Below, in pieces: positions 52,473 to 61,232 of a stretch of DNA of 64,000 nucleotides. Positions within the stretch are counted from its first letter, which is position 1. Each line of letters begins with the position of its first letter. A model generated the notes under the pieces. That model did no database searches. It was not told where the DNA came from and saw nothing but the letters and a program-made list of their open reading frames with translations. A program made the translations under genes and the position numbers. The stretch covers positions 866,001 to 930,000 of the forward strand of contig NZ_CP127407.1 in the NCBI RefSeq assembly GCF_030291075.1. Direction: 5' to 3'. Origin of the DNA: Stenotrophomonas sp. 57. Its GTDB lineage: Bacteria > Pseudomonadota > Gammaproteobacteria > Xanthomonadales > Xanthomonadaceae.

Positions 52473-53252
52473 ATGATCGACGTGGTGCTGCTGATCGTGA
52501 TCGCCGCCTCGGCGCTGCTGGGGATGCTGCGCGGCTTCGTCGGCATCGTCATCGGCACCCTGTCGTGGCTGCTGGCCGCGTGGGCGGCCTTCGCCTTCGG
52601 CAATGACGCGGCCCATTGGTGGGCCGCCCCGGCCGCCCCGGGCGGCGAACACTTCGTTGGTGGCTACCTGGGCGTGGGCATCGGCGTGATGATCGTGGTC
52701 GCCGTGGTCGGCATGGTCATCAAGGCCCTGGTCAACCGCAGCATGCTCACCAGCCTGGACCGGCTGCTGGGAGGTGTGCTGGGCGTGGTCCGTGGCGGCC
52801 TGATCGCCGCGATCCTGCTGCTGCTGGGCAGTTTCACTCCGCTGACCGCCGAGCCTTCCTGGCAGCGTTCGGCGGTGCGCCCACTGCTGAACCCCACCGT
52901 TGCCTGGATGAACAGCAAGCTGCCGCACTGGGAGGTTGCCGGGGCCGATCTGCTGCCCAAGGCCTTGCCGACCGACGCGCTGTCCCCATCTGCATTGATG
53001 GAGTTGGGCAGGAACGCAGGCGGCGGGTTGGGAAAGCCGGGCGCGGCAGGCGATAATGGCATCCTCAATCAGGTAGTGGCAGGCAGCGGATGGCTGCGGC
53101 CTGCAAAAGCGGAACAGGGCGATTCCTACGATCCGGCCGAAGTGCGTCCGGACGCCCCAGCACTGCCGGACAGTATCGAGCCGGGCGATCCGGCCAATGT
53201 CGACCGCAGGCGCGGCGACCACCGCGGCCAGGTACGGCCACCTTCCTTGTAA
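52473..53252 (+). CDS. cvpA: CvpA family inner-membrane protein
   Basis: The protein has 259 aa from ATG 52473 (MIDVVLLIVIAASALLGMLRGFVG) with GGAGCGGGG upstream. Four hydrophobic segments with the family motifs LRGFVGIVIGTLSWLLAAW and LDRLLGGVLGVVRGGLIAAILLLL occupy the first 150 residues. The last 80 residues or so form a polar tail, longer than in E. coli CvpA. It is linked to purF as usual; CvpA is associated with colicin V production and envelope stress in E. coli. Confidence 0.9.
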   Translation: MIDVVLLIVIAASALLGMLRGFVGIVIGTLSWLLAAWAAFAFGNDAAHWWAAPAAPGGEHFVGGYLGVGIGVMIVVAVVGMVIKALVNRSMLTSLDRLLGGVLGVVRGGLIAAILLLLGSFTPLTAEPSWQRSAVRPLLNPTVAWMNSKLPHWEVAGADLLPKALPTDALSPSALMELGRNAGGGLGKPGAAGDNGILNQVVAGSGWLRPAKAEQGDSYDPAEVRPDAPALPDSIEPGDPANVDRRRGDHRGQVRPPSL

Positions 53253-53282
53253 CTGGGCACAGCCCAGCGGAGACCTCGCACC

Positions 53283-54749
53283 ATGTGTGGCATCGTCGGA
53301 ATCGTCGGCAACCAGAACGTCGCCGGGCAGTTGTATGACGGCTTGACCGTCCTCCAGCACCGTGGCCAGGACGCGGCGGGCATCGCCACCGCCAATGGCA
53401 GCCGCCTGCGCGTGCAGAAGGCCACCGGCCTGGTCCGCGATGTGTTCGATGCCCGCACCATGTCCACCCTGGAAGGCAGCGTCGGCATCGCCCATGTGCG
53501 TTACCCCACCGCCGGTTCGGAAGGCATGGACGAGGCGCAGCCGTTCTACGTCAACTCGCCTTACGGCATCGCGCTGGCTCACAACGGCAACCTGATCAAT
53601 ACCGAGGCGCTGCGCCAGCAGGTGTTCGAGCAGGACCGCCGCAACGTCAACACCGATTCGGACAGCGAAGTGCTGCTGAACGTGTTCGCCTACGAACTGG
53701 AGCAGCAGCGCCAGCTCAGCCCGGAAGCGGCCATCCGCGCGGTGGCCGGCGTGCACCGCCGCTGCAAGGGCGGCTATGCAGTGGTCAGCGTGGTGCTGGG
53801 CCTGGGCCTGGTCGCCTTCCGCGACCCGCATGGCATCCGTCCGCTGGTGCTGGGCAAGCGCAGCCACGCTGAAGGTGACGAGTACATCGTGGCTTCCGAA
53901 TCGGCGGCACTGGACGTGCTGGGCTTCCAGCGCGTGCGCGACGTGCAGCCGGGCGAAGCGCTGGTGATCACCGCGCGCGGCGAACTGTTCTCCGAAATCT
54001 GCGCCGAGCCCGCCGAGCACACCCCGTGCATCTTCGAGTACGTGTACTTCGCGCGCCCGGATTCGATGATCGACAACGTGTCGGTGCACAAGGCGCGCAT
54101 GCGCATGGGCATCAAGCTGGGCGAGAAGATCCTGCGCCTGCGCCCGGACCACGACATCGACACCATCATCCCGATCCCGGACACCTCGCGCGATGCCGCG
54201 CTGGAAATCTCCAACGTGCTCGGGGTGAAGTACCGCGAAGGCTTCATCAAGAACCGCTACATCGGCCGCACCTTCATCATGCCGGGGCAGGGCGAACGCG
54301 TGAAGTCGGTGCGTCGCAAGCTCAACCCGATCCACCTGGAGTTCCGCAACCGCGTGGTGCTGCTGGTGGACGATTCAATCGTGCGTGGCACCACCAGCCA
54401 GCAGATCGTGCAGATGGCGCGTGATGCGGGCGCCCGCAAGGTCTACCTGGCCAGCGCCGCGCCGCCGGTGCGCTACCCGAACATCTACGGCATCGACATG
54501 CCGGCCGCCGAAGAGCTGGTCGCGCACAACCGCACGGTTGAAGAGATCGAAGCGCACCTGGGCTGCGACTGGCTGATCTACCAGGACATCGAGGACATGG
54601 AAGCGGCGGTGAGCGAGGGCAACCCGGCGCTGCGCAGCTTCGACTCGTCCTGCTTCAACGGGCACTACCCGACCGGCATCGAGCCGGGCTACTTCGAGCG
54701 CATCCAGCAGCTGCGTTCGGACGATGCCAAGCACAAGCGCCGCGCCTGA
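53283..54749 (+). CDS. purF: Amidophosphoribosyltransferase
   Basis: This enzyme catalyses the first committed step of purine synthesis, PRPP + glutamine to phosphoribosylamine. The protein has 488 aa. Cys2, exposed after Met removal (MCGIVGIVG), is the N-terminal glutaminase nucleophile; [11 protein letters not shown] follows. The PRPP-binding motif [19 protein letters not shown] is near residue 360. No long propeptide is present. Confidence 0.97.
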   Translation: MCGIVGIVGNQNVAGQLYDGLTVLQHRGQDAAGIATANGSRLRVQKATGLVRDVFDARTMSTLEGSVGIAHVRYPTAGSEGMDEAQPFYVNSPYGIALAHNGNLINTEALRQQVFEQDRRNVNTDSDSEVLLNVFAYELEQQRQLSPEAAIRAVAGVHRRCKGGYAVVSVVLGLGLVAFRDPHGIRPLVLGKRSHAEGDEYIVASESAALDVLGFQRVRDVQPGEALVITARGELFSEICAEPAEHTPCIFEYVYFARPDSMIDNVSVHKARMRMGIKLGEKILRLRPDHDIDTIIPIPDTSRDAALEISNVLGVKYREGFIKNRYIGRTFIMPGQGERVKSVRRKLNPIHLEFRNRVVLLVDDSIVRGTTSQQIVQMARDAGARKVYLASAAPPVRYPNIYGIDMPAAEELVAHNRTVEEIEAHLGCDWLIYQDIEDMEAAVSEGNPALRSFDSSCFNGHYPTGIEPGYFERIQQLRSDDAKHKRRA

Positions 54750-54758
54750 GGATCAGGC

Positions 54759-55583
54759 GTGGTTGATGTGCCCGACGTTGGTGGCGACCTGCTGCGCGCT
54801 GCGCAGCAGTGCCTGGCTGAAGCCGATCCGCTGCGCAAGGTTGCGCTGACCCAGGCCCATGCCGCTGCGTTCCGTGCCGGCCGCCTGAAGGTGGCTGCCG
54901 ACGCGCCGCCGCCGGAGCCGATCCGCATGCCCGGCCGGCCGGCGCAGCTGGTGCTGGTGCACCCGCGCGAAGTGCCGCGGCGCGGACTGGGTGGTGTGGA
55001 AGGGCGGGCTGCTTTCATCCACGCCATCGCGCATATCGAACTCAACGCGATCGACCTGGCCTGGGATGCGGTGTACCGCTTCCGCGGCCTGCCGCCGGCG
55101 TTCCATGCCGACTGGGTCAGCTGTGCCGACGACGAATCGCGGCACTTCATGCTGCTGCGTGAGCGCCTGCAGGCACACGGCCACGACTACGCCGATTTCC
55201 CCGCGCACAACGGCCTGTGGGAAATGTGCGAAAAGACCGCGCACGATGGCCTGGCACGCATGGCGCTGGTGCCACGCGTGCTGGAAGCGCGCGGCCTGGA
55301 CGTGACGCCCGGCATGATCGAGAAGCTGCGCAATGTCGGCGATGGTGAAACCGCCGATGTGCTGGAAGTGATCCTGCGCGAGGAAGTGGCGCATGTTGCC
55401 GCCGGCTCGCGCTGGTATCGCTGGTACTGCGACCGCGCCGGTGTCGAACCGCGCGCACGCTTCAAGGAACTGCTGGTGGAGTACGCCGGCGGCTACCTGC
55501 ACGGGCCGTTCAACATGGAAGCGCGCCTGCTGGCCGGGTTCGATGCGGATGAGCTGGCCAACCTGGTCGAACAGGCGGGTTGA
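54759..55583 (+). CDS. DUF455 ferritin-like protein
   Basis: This is an uncharacterised family with a ferritin-like four-helix fold. The protein has 274 aa from GTG 54759, 9 bp after purF with GAGG upstream, so it is probably cotranscribed. Likely metal ligands are in AFIHAIAHIELNAIDLAWDAV (Glu, His), DDESRHFMLL (Glu, His) and LREEVAHVAAGSRWY (Glu, His), the ExxH pattern of diiron proteins. Substrate unknown. It is convergent with the lipase gene, 21 bp between stops. Confidence 0.85.
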   Translation: MVDVPDVGGDLLRAAQQCLAEADPLRKVALTQAHAAAFRAGRLKVAADAPPPEPIRMPGRPAQLVLVHPREVPRRGLGGVEGRAAFIHAIAHIELNAIDLAWDAVYRFRGLPPAFHADWVSCADDESRHFMLLRERLQAHGHDYADFPAHNGLWEMCEKTAHDGLARMALVPRVLEARGLDVTPGMIEKLRNVGDGETADVLEVILREEVAHVAAGSRWYRWYCDRAGVEPRARFKELLVEYAGGYLHGPFNMEARLLAGFDADELANLVEQAG

Positions 55584-55604
55584 TTGGCGCCGGTTGGATG
55601 CAGT

Positions 55605-57062
55605 TCACCCATTCGGCAACACCACGCGCTTGCCGTCCACGGTCGGCCGGTTGATGTACAACAACCCCGGCCCCGGCCGGTATGGCAGTTCGCTGACGCC
55701 GGCATCGGCGGCGTAGGTCAGTGCGGTGTCGCCCAGCGCGTCGAAATTCCAGTGCGCCGACTGCATCAGGTAGCGCCGCCGCAGCAACGCTTCCTGGGTC
55801 TGGGTCAGTGCCTGTCCGCCCACCAGCCGCCGTGCGATCGGCTGCAGGGCCGACGGCAGCTCCCAGCCAGGAACTTCGGCGGCATTGGCGGTCCATTGCA
55901 CGCCGGCATTGATAGCCTGTTGCTGCATCACCTGTAGTGCGATCAGCTGGTAACGCCAATCGATCTTCCGGCGCAGCACTACCGCAGCGGTCACATACAG
56001 CACCGGTGACAGCAGCACGCTGCGGCTGCCGGCACGACGCTGCTGCTGCCATTGGTGCCAGACATCCACCCAGACCTCTTTCTCGCCCACACCCAGTTGT
56101 TGCCGCCAGCGCTCGGCATCGGCCAGTGTTTCAGCGTAGGCCGTGGTCGTCTGCAGCAGGGCCAGCGGTGGCGTCTGGTAGTCAGCCACTGCTGGCCGAC
56201 GCAGTTGTTGCCGACGTGGGCGACTGAGCAGCTTGGGGCCTTCCTCCAGCTGGTTGTAGCCACCACCGATGTTGGCGTGCACGCCGGGCAGCGCGATCTC
56301 GGTGAACGGCGGTGCCACGCTGGTCAGCGGATAGTGCTGGCGATGTTCATCACGCGCGGTGAGCTGTACGACGTGGCGTGCGATGCCACTGCGCAGAGCC
56401 AGTTGCGGCTGCTCATCGGCGCGGCCGCCATTGACCGCGACCACAGTGTCGAACAGACCGATGAAGCGCAGCACCGGCGTGGCGGGGGCGAAGTCGGTTG
56501 CACAGGCAAGGCCCGAGGCCTGCAGCAGCTGCCGCCACCGCGTGCCATCCCACCCCTGCAGCTGGTTGGCGATGTCACGGGCCGAGGCAGCGCCGCGTGA
56601 AAAACCGAACAGATCCAGCTGCACGCGATGCAGCGGCTGCCGCCAGCGCGTGGACAGTTCCGCCAGCGCGGCTGGCAGCAGCACCTGCAGCACGCGCTGC
56701 ACTTTCGCCCGCACGCCGCTGGCACCGATACCGAAGGCCAGCCCGATCAGATCGTCATCGGCATCATCGCGGGTGCCCACGCCTTCCACATAGATCGACA
56801 GCGAAGGCGCGGCCATCGCATCGCGGCGGCTGTCCGGATACAGCTGCTGCAGGCGCGCGATGTTGGTCAGGCCGTTGTCGTAGCTGCTGGTCAGCCGGCT
56901 CTGGTAGGTCGAATCGTCGTCGGCGCGCAGTTCGGCCGGACGCGGTTGCGGACGCTGCGGGCGACCGCGCGCCAGGTTGTGGGCATTGTTGCGCGTGCCA
57001 TCGAAGAACAGGCCTATCCGCAGCAAGCCGTCATCTTCGTCCGTCTCCTGCGATGGTGCCAT
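55605..57062 (-). CDS. Tle1-like / DUF2235 lipase domain protein
   Basis: This is an alpha/beta hydrolase resembling the catalytic domain of type VI secretion phospholipase effectors (Tle1, DUF2235). The protein has 485 aa from ATG 57062, with GGGGG 6 bp upstream. The N-terminus has LLRIGLFFDGTRNN, the nucleophile elbow is FGFSRGAASARDIANQL (GxSxG), and a likely catalytic Asp lies in FIGLFDTVVAVNG and a His in LPGVHANIGGGY. No signal peptide is present. No immunity gene, PAAR, VgrG or other secretion gene is adjacent. Confidence 0.82.
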   Translation of the reverse strand: MAPSQETDEDDGLLRIGLFFDGTRNNAHNLARGRPQRPQPRPAELRADDDSTYQSRLTSSYDNGLTNIARLQQLYPDSRRDAMAAPSLSIYVEGVGTRDDADDDLIGLAFGIGASGVRAKVQRVLQVLLPAALAELSTRWRQPLHRVQLDLFGFSRGAASARDIANQLQGWDGTRWRQLLQASGLACATDFAPATPVLRFIGLFDTVVAVNGGRADEQPQLALRSGIARHVVQLTARDEHRQHYPLTSVAPPFTEIALPGVHANIGGGYNQLEEGPKLLSRPRRQQLRRPAVADYQTPPLALLQTTTAYAETLADAERWRQQLGVGEKEVWVDVWHQWQQQRRAGSRSVLLSPVLYVTAAVVLRRKIDWRYQLIALQVMQQQAINAGVQWTANAAEVPGWELPSALQPIARRLVGGQALTQTQEALLRRRYLMQSAHWNFDALGDTALTYAADAGVSELPYRPGPGLLYINRPTVDGKRVVLPNG

Positions 57063-57287
57063 GTGCATCCCCCGTCGTGACTGCGTCAAAGTAGCGCGAA
57101 AACAGTGTGTGTACGACGTGCAGTGACGCTTTTGACCTGACTGAACGCAGATGCGGTCGATCACAGTTCCTGATCTTCATTCGCGTCAACTATTGAATTC
57201 ACACGACCCGCGCAGGCCATATGGCCAGACCCGGCAAACCCGGGCGTGCTGCATCAACGCTGTTCACATCATTCAAGGAGCGACGCA

Positions 57288-58541
57288 ATGTTGTCCAGAT
57301 CGATTGGCAAAGCGGCAGGTGGCCTGGTGTTGGGTTTGTCGGTGGCAGCGGCCGCGCACGCGGCACCGTTGTTCGAGCCGGTCACGGTGATCAGCCGGGC
57401 ATCCGCTAACAGTGAGCCCGCACTCGGCAAGCTGCTGGCCACGCCGTCCACGGCGACGGTACAGGAAGTGCGTGTCGACGCCGCGGCTACGGCGCAACCG
57501 CAGCTGGAGTTCGAGCTGCTCGGCAAGCGCGTGCAGGCGGTGCGCAGCAAGGTCGAAGCTCTGCCCGATGGCGGCAGCATCTGGTACGGCCAGTTCCGCT
57601 CGCCGTCCGACCGGCTGACCGCGACCACCTCCAGCGGCCAGGACGATCCGGGCAATTCGCTGATCCTGGTGCGCTCGGGCGACACGATCACCGGTTCGAT
57701 CCGCAAGGACGGCAAGCTGTATCGCCTGCGTCCGCTGGGCAACCGCCACGTACTGGTGGAAGTGGACGAATCGCGGATGCCGGCCGATCATCCGGCCGAC
57801 TACAACCAGCTGCCGAAGATCCCGATGGGCGACAACGACCACATCGGCATCGCGCAGGCTTCGTCGGGCACGCCGGCGACCATCCGCGTGCTGGTGGTGG
57901 CGACCAACGCTGCGGTGTCAGCCTACGGCGGCAACATGCAGTCGCTGGTGCAGCTGGCGGTGGCTGAGTCCAACCAGGGCTACGTCAACAGCAACGTCGG
58001 CATCACCTTGCAGCTGGCCGGCTACGAGACCACCAGCTACAGCGAGTCGGGCAGCTTCGATACCGATCTGGCGCGCTTCCGTGGCACCAGTGATGGCTAC
58101 ATGGACAGCATCCATACCAGCCGCAACAGCACCGCAGCCGACGTCGGCGTACTGCTGATCAACAACGCCGCGTACTGCGGCCTAGCCTCTGGCATCGGCT
58201 CGACCGCATCGACCGCATTCGCGGCGGTGTACTGGGATTGCGCGACCGGCTACTACTCGTTCGCGCATGAGATCGGCCACCTGCAGAGCGCGCGGCATGA
58301 CATCGCCACGGACTCGAGCACCTCGCCCTACGCCTATGGTCACGGCTACCGCTATGAACCGGCCAGCGGCACCGGCTGGCGCACGATCATGGCCTACAAC
58401 TGCACCCGCAGCTGCCCGCGCCTGAACTACTGGTCCAACCCGAACATCAGCTACAACGGCATCCCGATGGGCAATGCCAGTACCGCCGACAACCAGCGTG
58501 TGCTGGTCAATACGAAGGCCACCATCGCGGCCTTCCGCTGA
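57288..58541 (+). CDS. Exported zinc metalloprotease (reprolysin/peptidyl-Asp type)
   Basis: This is a secreted or periplasmic protease of 417 aa from ATG 57288 with AAGGAG 7 bp upstream. A signal peptide (IGKAAGGLVLGLSVAAAAHA) and a propeptide-like region of about 170 residues precede the catalytic domain. The zinc site is SFAHEIGHLQSARHD: HExxH with the third His at the metzincin spacing, but Ser replaces the usual Gly. A Met-turn (IMAYNC) follows. It is closest to peptidyl-Asp metalloendopeptidases (M72). The cysteines in AYCG, WDCA and NCTRSC may form disulfides. Confidence 0.88.
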   Translation: MLSRSIGKAAGGLVLGLSVAAAAHAAPLFEPVTVISRASANSEPALGKLLATPSTATVQEVRVDAAATAQPQLEFELLGKRVQAVRSKVEALPDGGSIWYGQFRSPSDRLTATTSSGQDDPGNSLILVRSGDTITGSIRKDGKLYRLRPLGNRHVLVEVDESRMPADHPADYNQLPKIPMGDNDHIGIAQASSGTPATIRVLVVATNAAVSAYGGNMQSLVQLAVAESNQGYVNSNVGITLQLAGYETTSYSESGSFDTDLARFRGTSDGYMDSIHTSRNSTAADVGVLLINNAAYCGLASGIGSTASTAFAAVYWDCATGYYSFAHEIGHLQSARHDIATDSSTSPYAYGHGYRYEPASGTGWRTIMAYNCTRSCPRLNYWSNPNISYNGIPMGNASTADNQRVLVNTKATIAAFR

Positions 58542-58595
58542 GTCCGTACAGTCCGCGGCCGCCTTGCGCGGCCGCGGATGTCCTGCCGGCAGGAC

Positions 58596-59342
58596 TTACC
58601 CGCGGGCCAGGGTATCAAGCGACCAGCCGCTGGCATCCACGCGCAGCACCGAACCCTGCTCGTACCAGTCGCCCAGCACGATGCGGGTGCAGGCGCGGCC
58701 ACCGGCCTGCAGCGAATGGATCGCCGGGCGATGGGTGTGGCCATGGATCATGGTGTCCACGCCGTGGCGCACGAAGGTGGCATCGACTTCGGCCGGGGCC
58801 ACGTCGGTGACGGTCTCGAACTGCGCGCGATCACCCTGCTTCATTTCCGACTGGCGGGCCTGGCTGGCTTCGCGCGCCTTCTGCGCGAACGCGATGCGCG
58901 CGGCCAGTGGCTGCGACAGGAACTGCGCCTGGAACACCGGGTCGCGCGTCTGCGCGCGGAACTGCTGGTAAGGAATGTCGTCGGTGCACAGCAGGTCGCC
59001 GTGCTGCAACAGCACCGGGCGGCCATACAGTTCGATCAGGCACGGGTCGGGCAGGATGCGCAGGCCGGCGCGGCGCGCGTAGTCCTCGCCGAGCAGGAAA
59101 TCGCGGTTGCCGCGGATGAAGTACACCGGCACGCCGCTGTCGGACAGCACCTTCAGCGCATCGGCCACCGCATCGGCGGCAGGCGAGGGCGTGTCATCGC
59201 CAATCCAGGCTTCGAACAGGTCGCCGAGGATGTACAGCGCATCGGCGCCGGGCGCCTGCTCGCGCAGGAAGCGCAGGAACAGATCGGTGATCTCCGGACG
59301 GCTGGGGTCCAGGTGCAGGTCGGAAATGAACAGCGTGGTCAT
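58596..59342 (-). CDS. lpxH: UDP-2,3-diacylglucosamine diphosphatase
   Basis: This is a peripheral membrane enzyme of lipid A synthesis that yields lipid X. The protein has 248 aa. The calcineurin-like metal motifs are intact: [12 protein letters not shown] (D, H), [14 protein letters not shown] (GD), RGNRDF (GNH-type, here GNRD as in LpxH) and HGHTHRP. It is on the minus strand, 67 bp after the PAP2 gene. Confidence 0.95.
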   Translation of the reverse strand: MTTLFISDLHLDPSRPEITDLFLRFLREQAPGADALYILGDLFEAWIGDDTPSPAADAVADALKVLSDSGVPVYFIRGNRDFLLGEDYARRAGLRILPDPCLIELYGRPVLLQHGDLLCTDDIPYQQFRAQTRDPVFQAQFLSQPLAARIAFAQKAREASQARQSEMKQGDRAQFETVTDVAPAEVDATFVRHGVDTMIHGHTHRPAIHSLQAGGRACTRIVLGDWYEQGSVLRVDASGWSLDTLARG

Positions 59343-59364
59343 GCGGCCATTCTAGGACATCCAC

Positions 59365-59387
59365 CGCCGGGCATGGCCCGGCGCTAC
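59365..59387. repeat. CTAC-tagged palindrome (SMAG-like)
   Basis: CGCCGGGC-atg-GCCCGGCGCTAC, followed by a half copy of the 39-nt repeat (CGGATCTGACCCC, 59392-59404). It lies between the PAP2 and lpxH genes. Confidence 0.65.
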
Positions 59388-59409
59388 CGAACGGATCTGA
59401 CCCCGGGGG

Positions 59410-59949
59410 CTACACCGGCAACGGCAACCAGGCCAGGCTGGCCGAGGCCAGCCCGATGGCGATGCCGGTGGCGGCCAGCACGTCGCTGGGGTAATGCAGG
59501 CCCAACACCACACGCGACAGCGCCACGCCCACCGTGAACGGTACCAGCAGCGGCGCCAGCCACGGGTAGTAGGCCAGCGCCACGATGGTGAACGACACCG
59601 CGTGCAGGGTGTGGCCGGAGGGGAAGCTGAACTCATCCAGCGGTGCCACCCAGGCGCGGATGCGCAGGTCGGCCGCATACGGGCGCGGGCGCCGGGTCCA
59701 GCGCTTCAGGCCTTTGTACAGCAACAGCGCGGCCAGGCCGGTGGCGGCCATGTGCACGGACGCGCGCAGGCCGTCGAAGCCATCGAGCAGCACCAGCGCG
59801 CCCATCAGCACATACCAGAACACGCCATCACCGAGCCGGCTGATGACCGCGAACACGCGGCGCACGCGGCGGCGGCGGCAGTAGTGGTTGGCCCGCCGGC
59901 ACAGGCGGGCTTCGCGGTCGGCCAGCAGTTCAAGCCGCGTTGTGCGCAT
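59410..59949 (-). CDS. PAP2-family phosphatase
   Basis: This is a membrane phosphatase acting on lipid phosphates. The protein has 179 aa from ATG 59949 (MRTTRLELLADREARL). The three PAP2 motifs are present: KRWTRRPRP, FPSGHT and SRVVLGLHYPSD. Four or five hydrophobic segments are seen. The start lies inside the end of the glycosyltransferase gene (20-bp overlap), so the two are translated together. It may remove a phosphate from the glycosyltransferase product or substrate; that is inference. Confidence 0.9.
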   Translation of the reverse strand: MRTTRLELLADREARLCRRANHYCRRRRVRRVFAVISRLGDGVFWYVLMGALVLLDGFDGLRASVHMAATGLAALLLYKGLKRWTRRPRPYAADLRIRAWVAPLDEFSFPSGHTLHAVSFTIVALAYYPWLAPLLVPFTVGVALSRVVLGLHYPSDVLAATGIAIGLASASLAWLPLPV

Positions 59950-61075
59950 GGCCGATCCTCCGCGACTGCGCCAGTTCGGCCAGCAGGGCATCGAACTCCG
60001 CCACCACCTGCTGCGGATGCAGGCGCTTCATGGCGCGTGCGGCGTTGCCGCCCAGCGTCCTGCGCTGCGCGTCATCCGCAGCCAGCTGCACGGCCGCTTC
60101 GATGAACTGCTCATCGTTGTCCACCGCGGCGCCATTCTCGCCACTGCGCAGGTACTCGCGGGCAGCGCCATAGTCGAAGGCCACGGTTGCCACGCCGCTG
60201 GCCATGCTTTCAAGGGTCACGTTGCCGAAGGTCTCGCTGCGGCTGGGGAACAGGAACAGATCGCCGCTGGCGAAATGGCGTGCAAGGGCTTCGCCGCGCT
60301 GGATGCCACAGAAGATGAAGTCGGGATTCTCGTGCGCCAGTTTTTCGCGGGCCGGACCATCGCCCACCCACACGAAGCGCGCCTTGGGACGGATCTGCTG
60401 CAGGCGGCGGAATGCCTTCACCGCCAGGCCGAGATTCTTCTCGGCGGCGATGCGGCCGACGTAGATCGCCACCAGGCCGTTGCCGTCCACGCCCCACTCC
60501 TCGCGCAGCGCAGGATCGCGCCGGCCGGGATCGAACTGCTGGCTGTCGACCGCACGGGCCAGCAGGCGTACGCGTTCGAAACCCTGTTCGCCGAGAAACT
60601 GCTGCAGTTCGCGGGTGGGTACCAGCGTTGCATCGGCCTGGTTGTGGAAACGACGCATCCAGCGCATCGCGGCGGCCTGCAGCCAAGCCACGCCATAGTC
60701 GGGCAGGTATTCGTCGAAGCGGGTGTGGAAGCCACTGGCCACCGGGATGCCGAGGCGCCGTGCGGTGCGCACCGCCGACCAGCCCAGCGGGCCTTCGGTG
60801 GCGACATAGACGGCATCGGGGCGTTGCTGCTGCCAATGGCGGCCGAGCCGGATCGGGGCCGGCAGCCCGAAGCGCAGACCGGGGTAACGCGGCAGGGCGG
60901 CACCCGGAACCAACAGGGTGCCCGCTGCGGAGTCCAGCGCTTCACTGGCCTGTCGCGGGCGGATCAGGTCGATCTCGTGGCCGGCGTTGCGCAGTCCCTG
61001 TTCCAGCCCCTGCACGGTCAGGGCAACGCCGTTCACTTCCGGCGGGTAGGTCTCGGTGACGATGGCATAGCGCAT
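59930..61075 (-). CDS. Glycosyltransferase family 4 protein
   Basis: This is a cytoplasmic or peripheral GT-B glycosyltransferase of 381 aa from ATG 61075 (MRYAIVTETYPPEVNGVALTV). The start motif ETYPPEVNGV, the central VAIYVGRIAAEKNLGLAVKAF and the C-terminal FLFPSRSETFGNVTLESMASG (E-x7-E type) are those of GT4 enzymes of the MgtA/SqdX group that glycosylate diacylglycerol. Together with the overlapping PAP2 gene this suggests glycolipid synthesis; the sugar and acceptor are unknown. Confidence 0.9.
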   Translation of the reverse strand: MRYAIVTETYPPEVNGVALTVQGLEQGLRNAGHEIDLIRPRQASEALDSAAGTLLVPGAALPRYPGLRFGLPAPIRLGRHWQQQRPDAVYVATEGPLGWSAVRTARRLGIPVASGFHTRFDEYLPDYGVAWLQAAAMRWMRRFHNQADATLVPTRELQQFLGEQGFERVRLLARAVDSQQFDPGRRDPALREEWGVDGNGLVAIYVGRIAAEKNLGLAVKAFRRLQQIRPKARFVWVGDGPAREKLAHENPDFIFCGIQRGEALARHFASGDLFLFPSRSETFGNVTLESMASGVATVAFDYGAAREYLRSGENGAAVDNDEQFIEAAVQLAADDAQRRTLGGNAARAMKRLHPQQVVAEFDALLAELAQSRRIGHAHNAA

Positions 61076-61175
61076 GGCGGGCCTCCGGGTTTCCGGCATG
61101 CTCGGTGCTGGCGATGTAGCCGATATGACCGCCTTGCGACCGGCAGATGACGCCGGTCGCGGCCGCTGCGGGCAG

Positions 61176-61206
61176 AAAAAAAACCACGGCCCCGAAGGGC
61201 CGTGGT
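61176..61206 (-). terminator. Terminator of the minus-strand TonB receptor gene
   Basis: On the minus strand CCACGGCCC-TTCG-GGGCCGTGG is followed by TTTTTTTT, an excellent Rho-independent terminator 26 bp after the receptor stop codon. Confidence 0.92.
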
Positions 61207-61232
61207 CGTGGAGCTTCAACAACGCGGATGGA

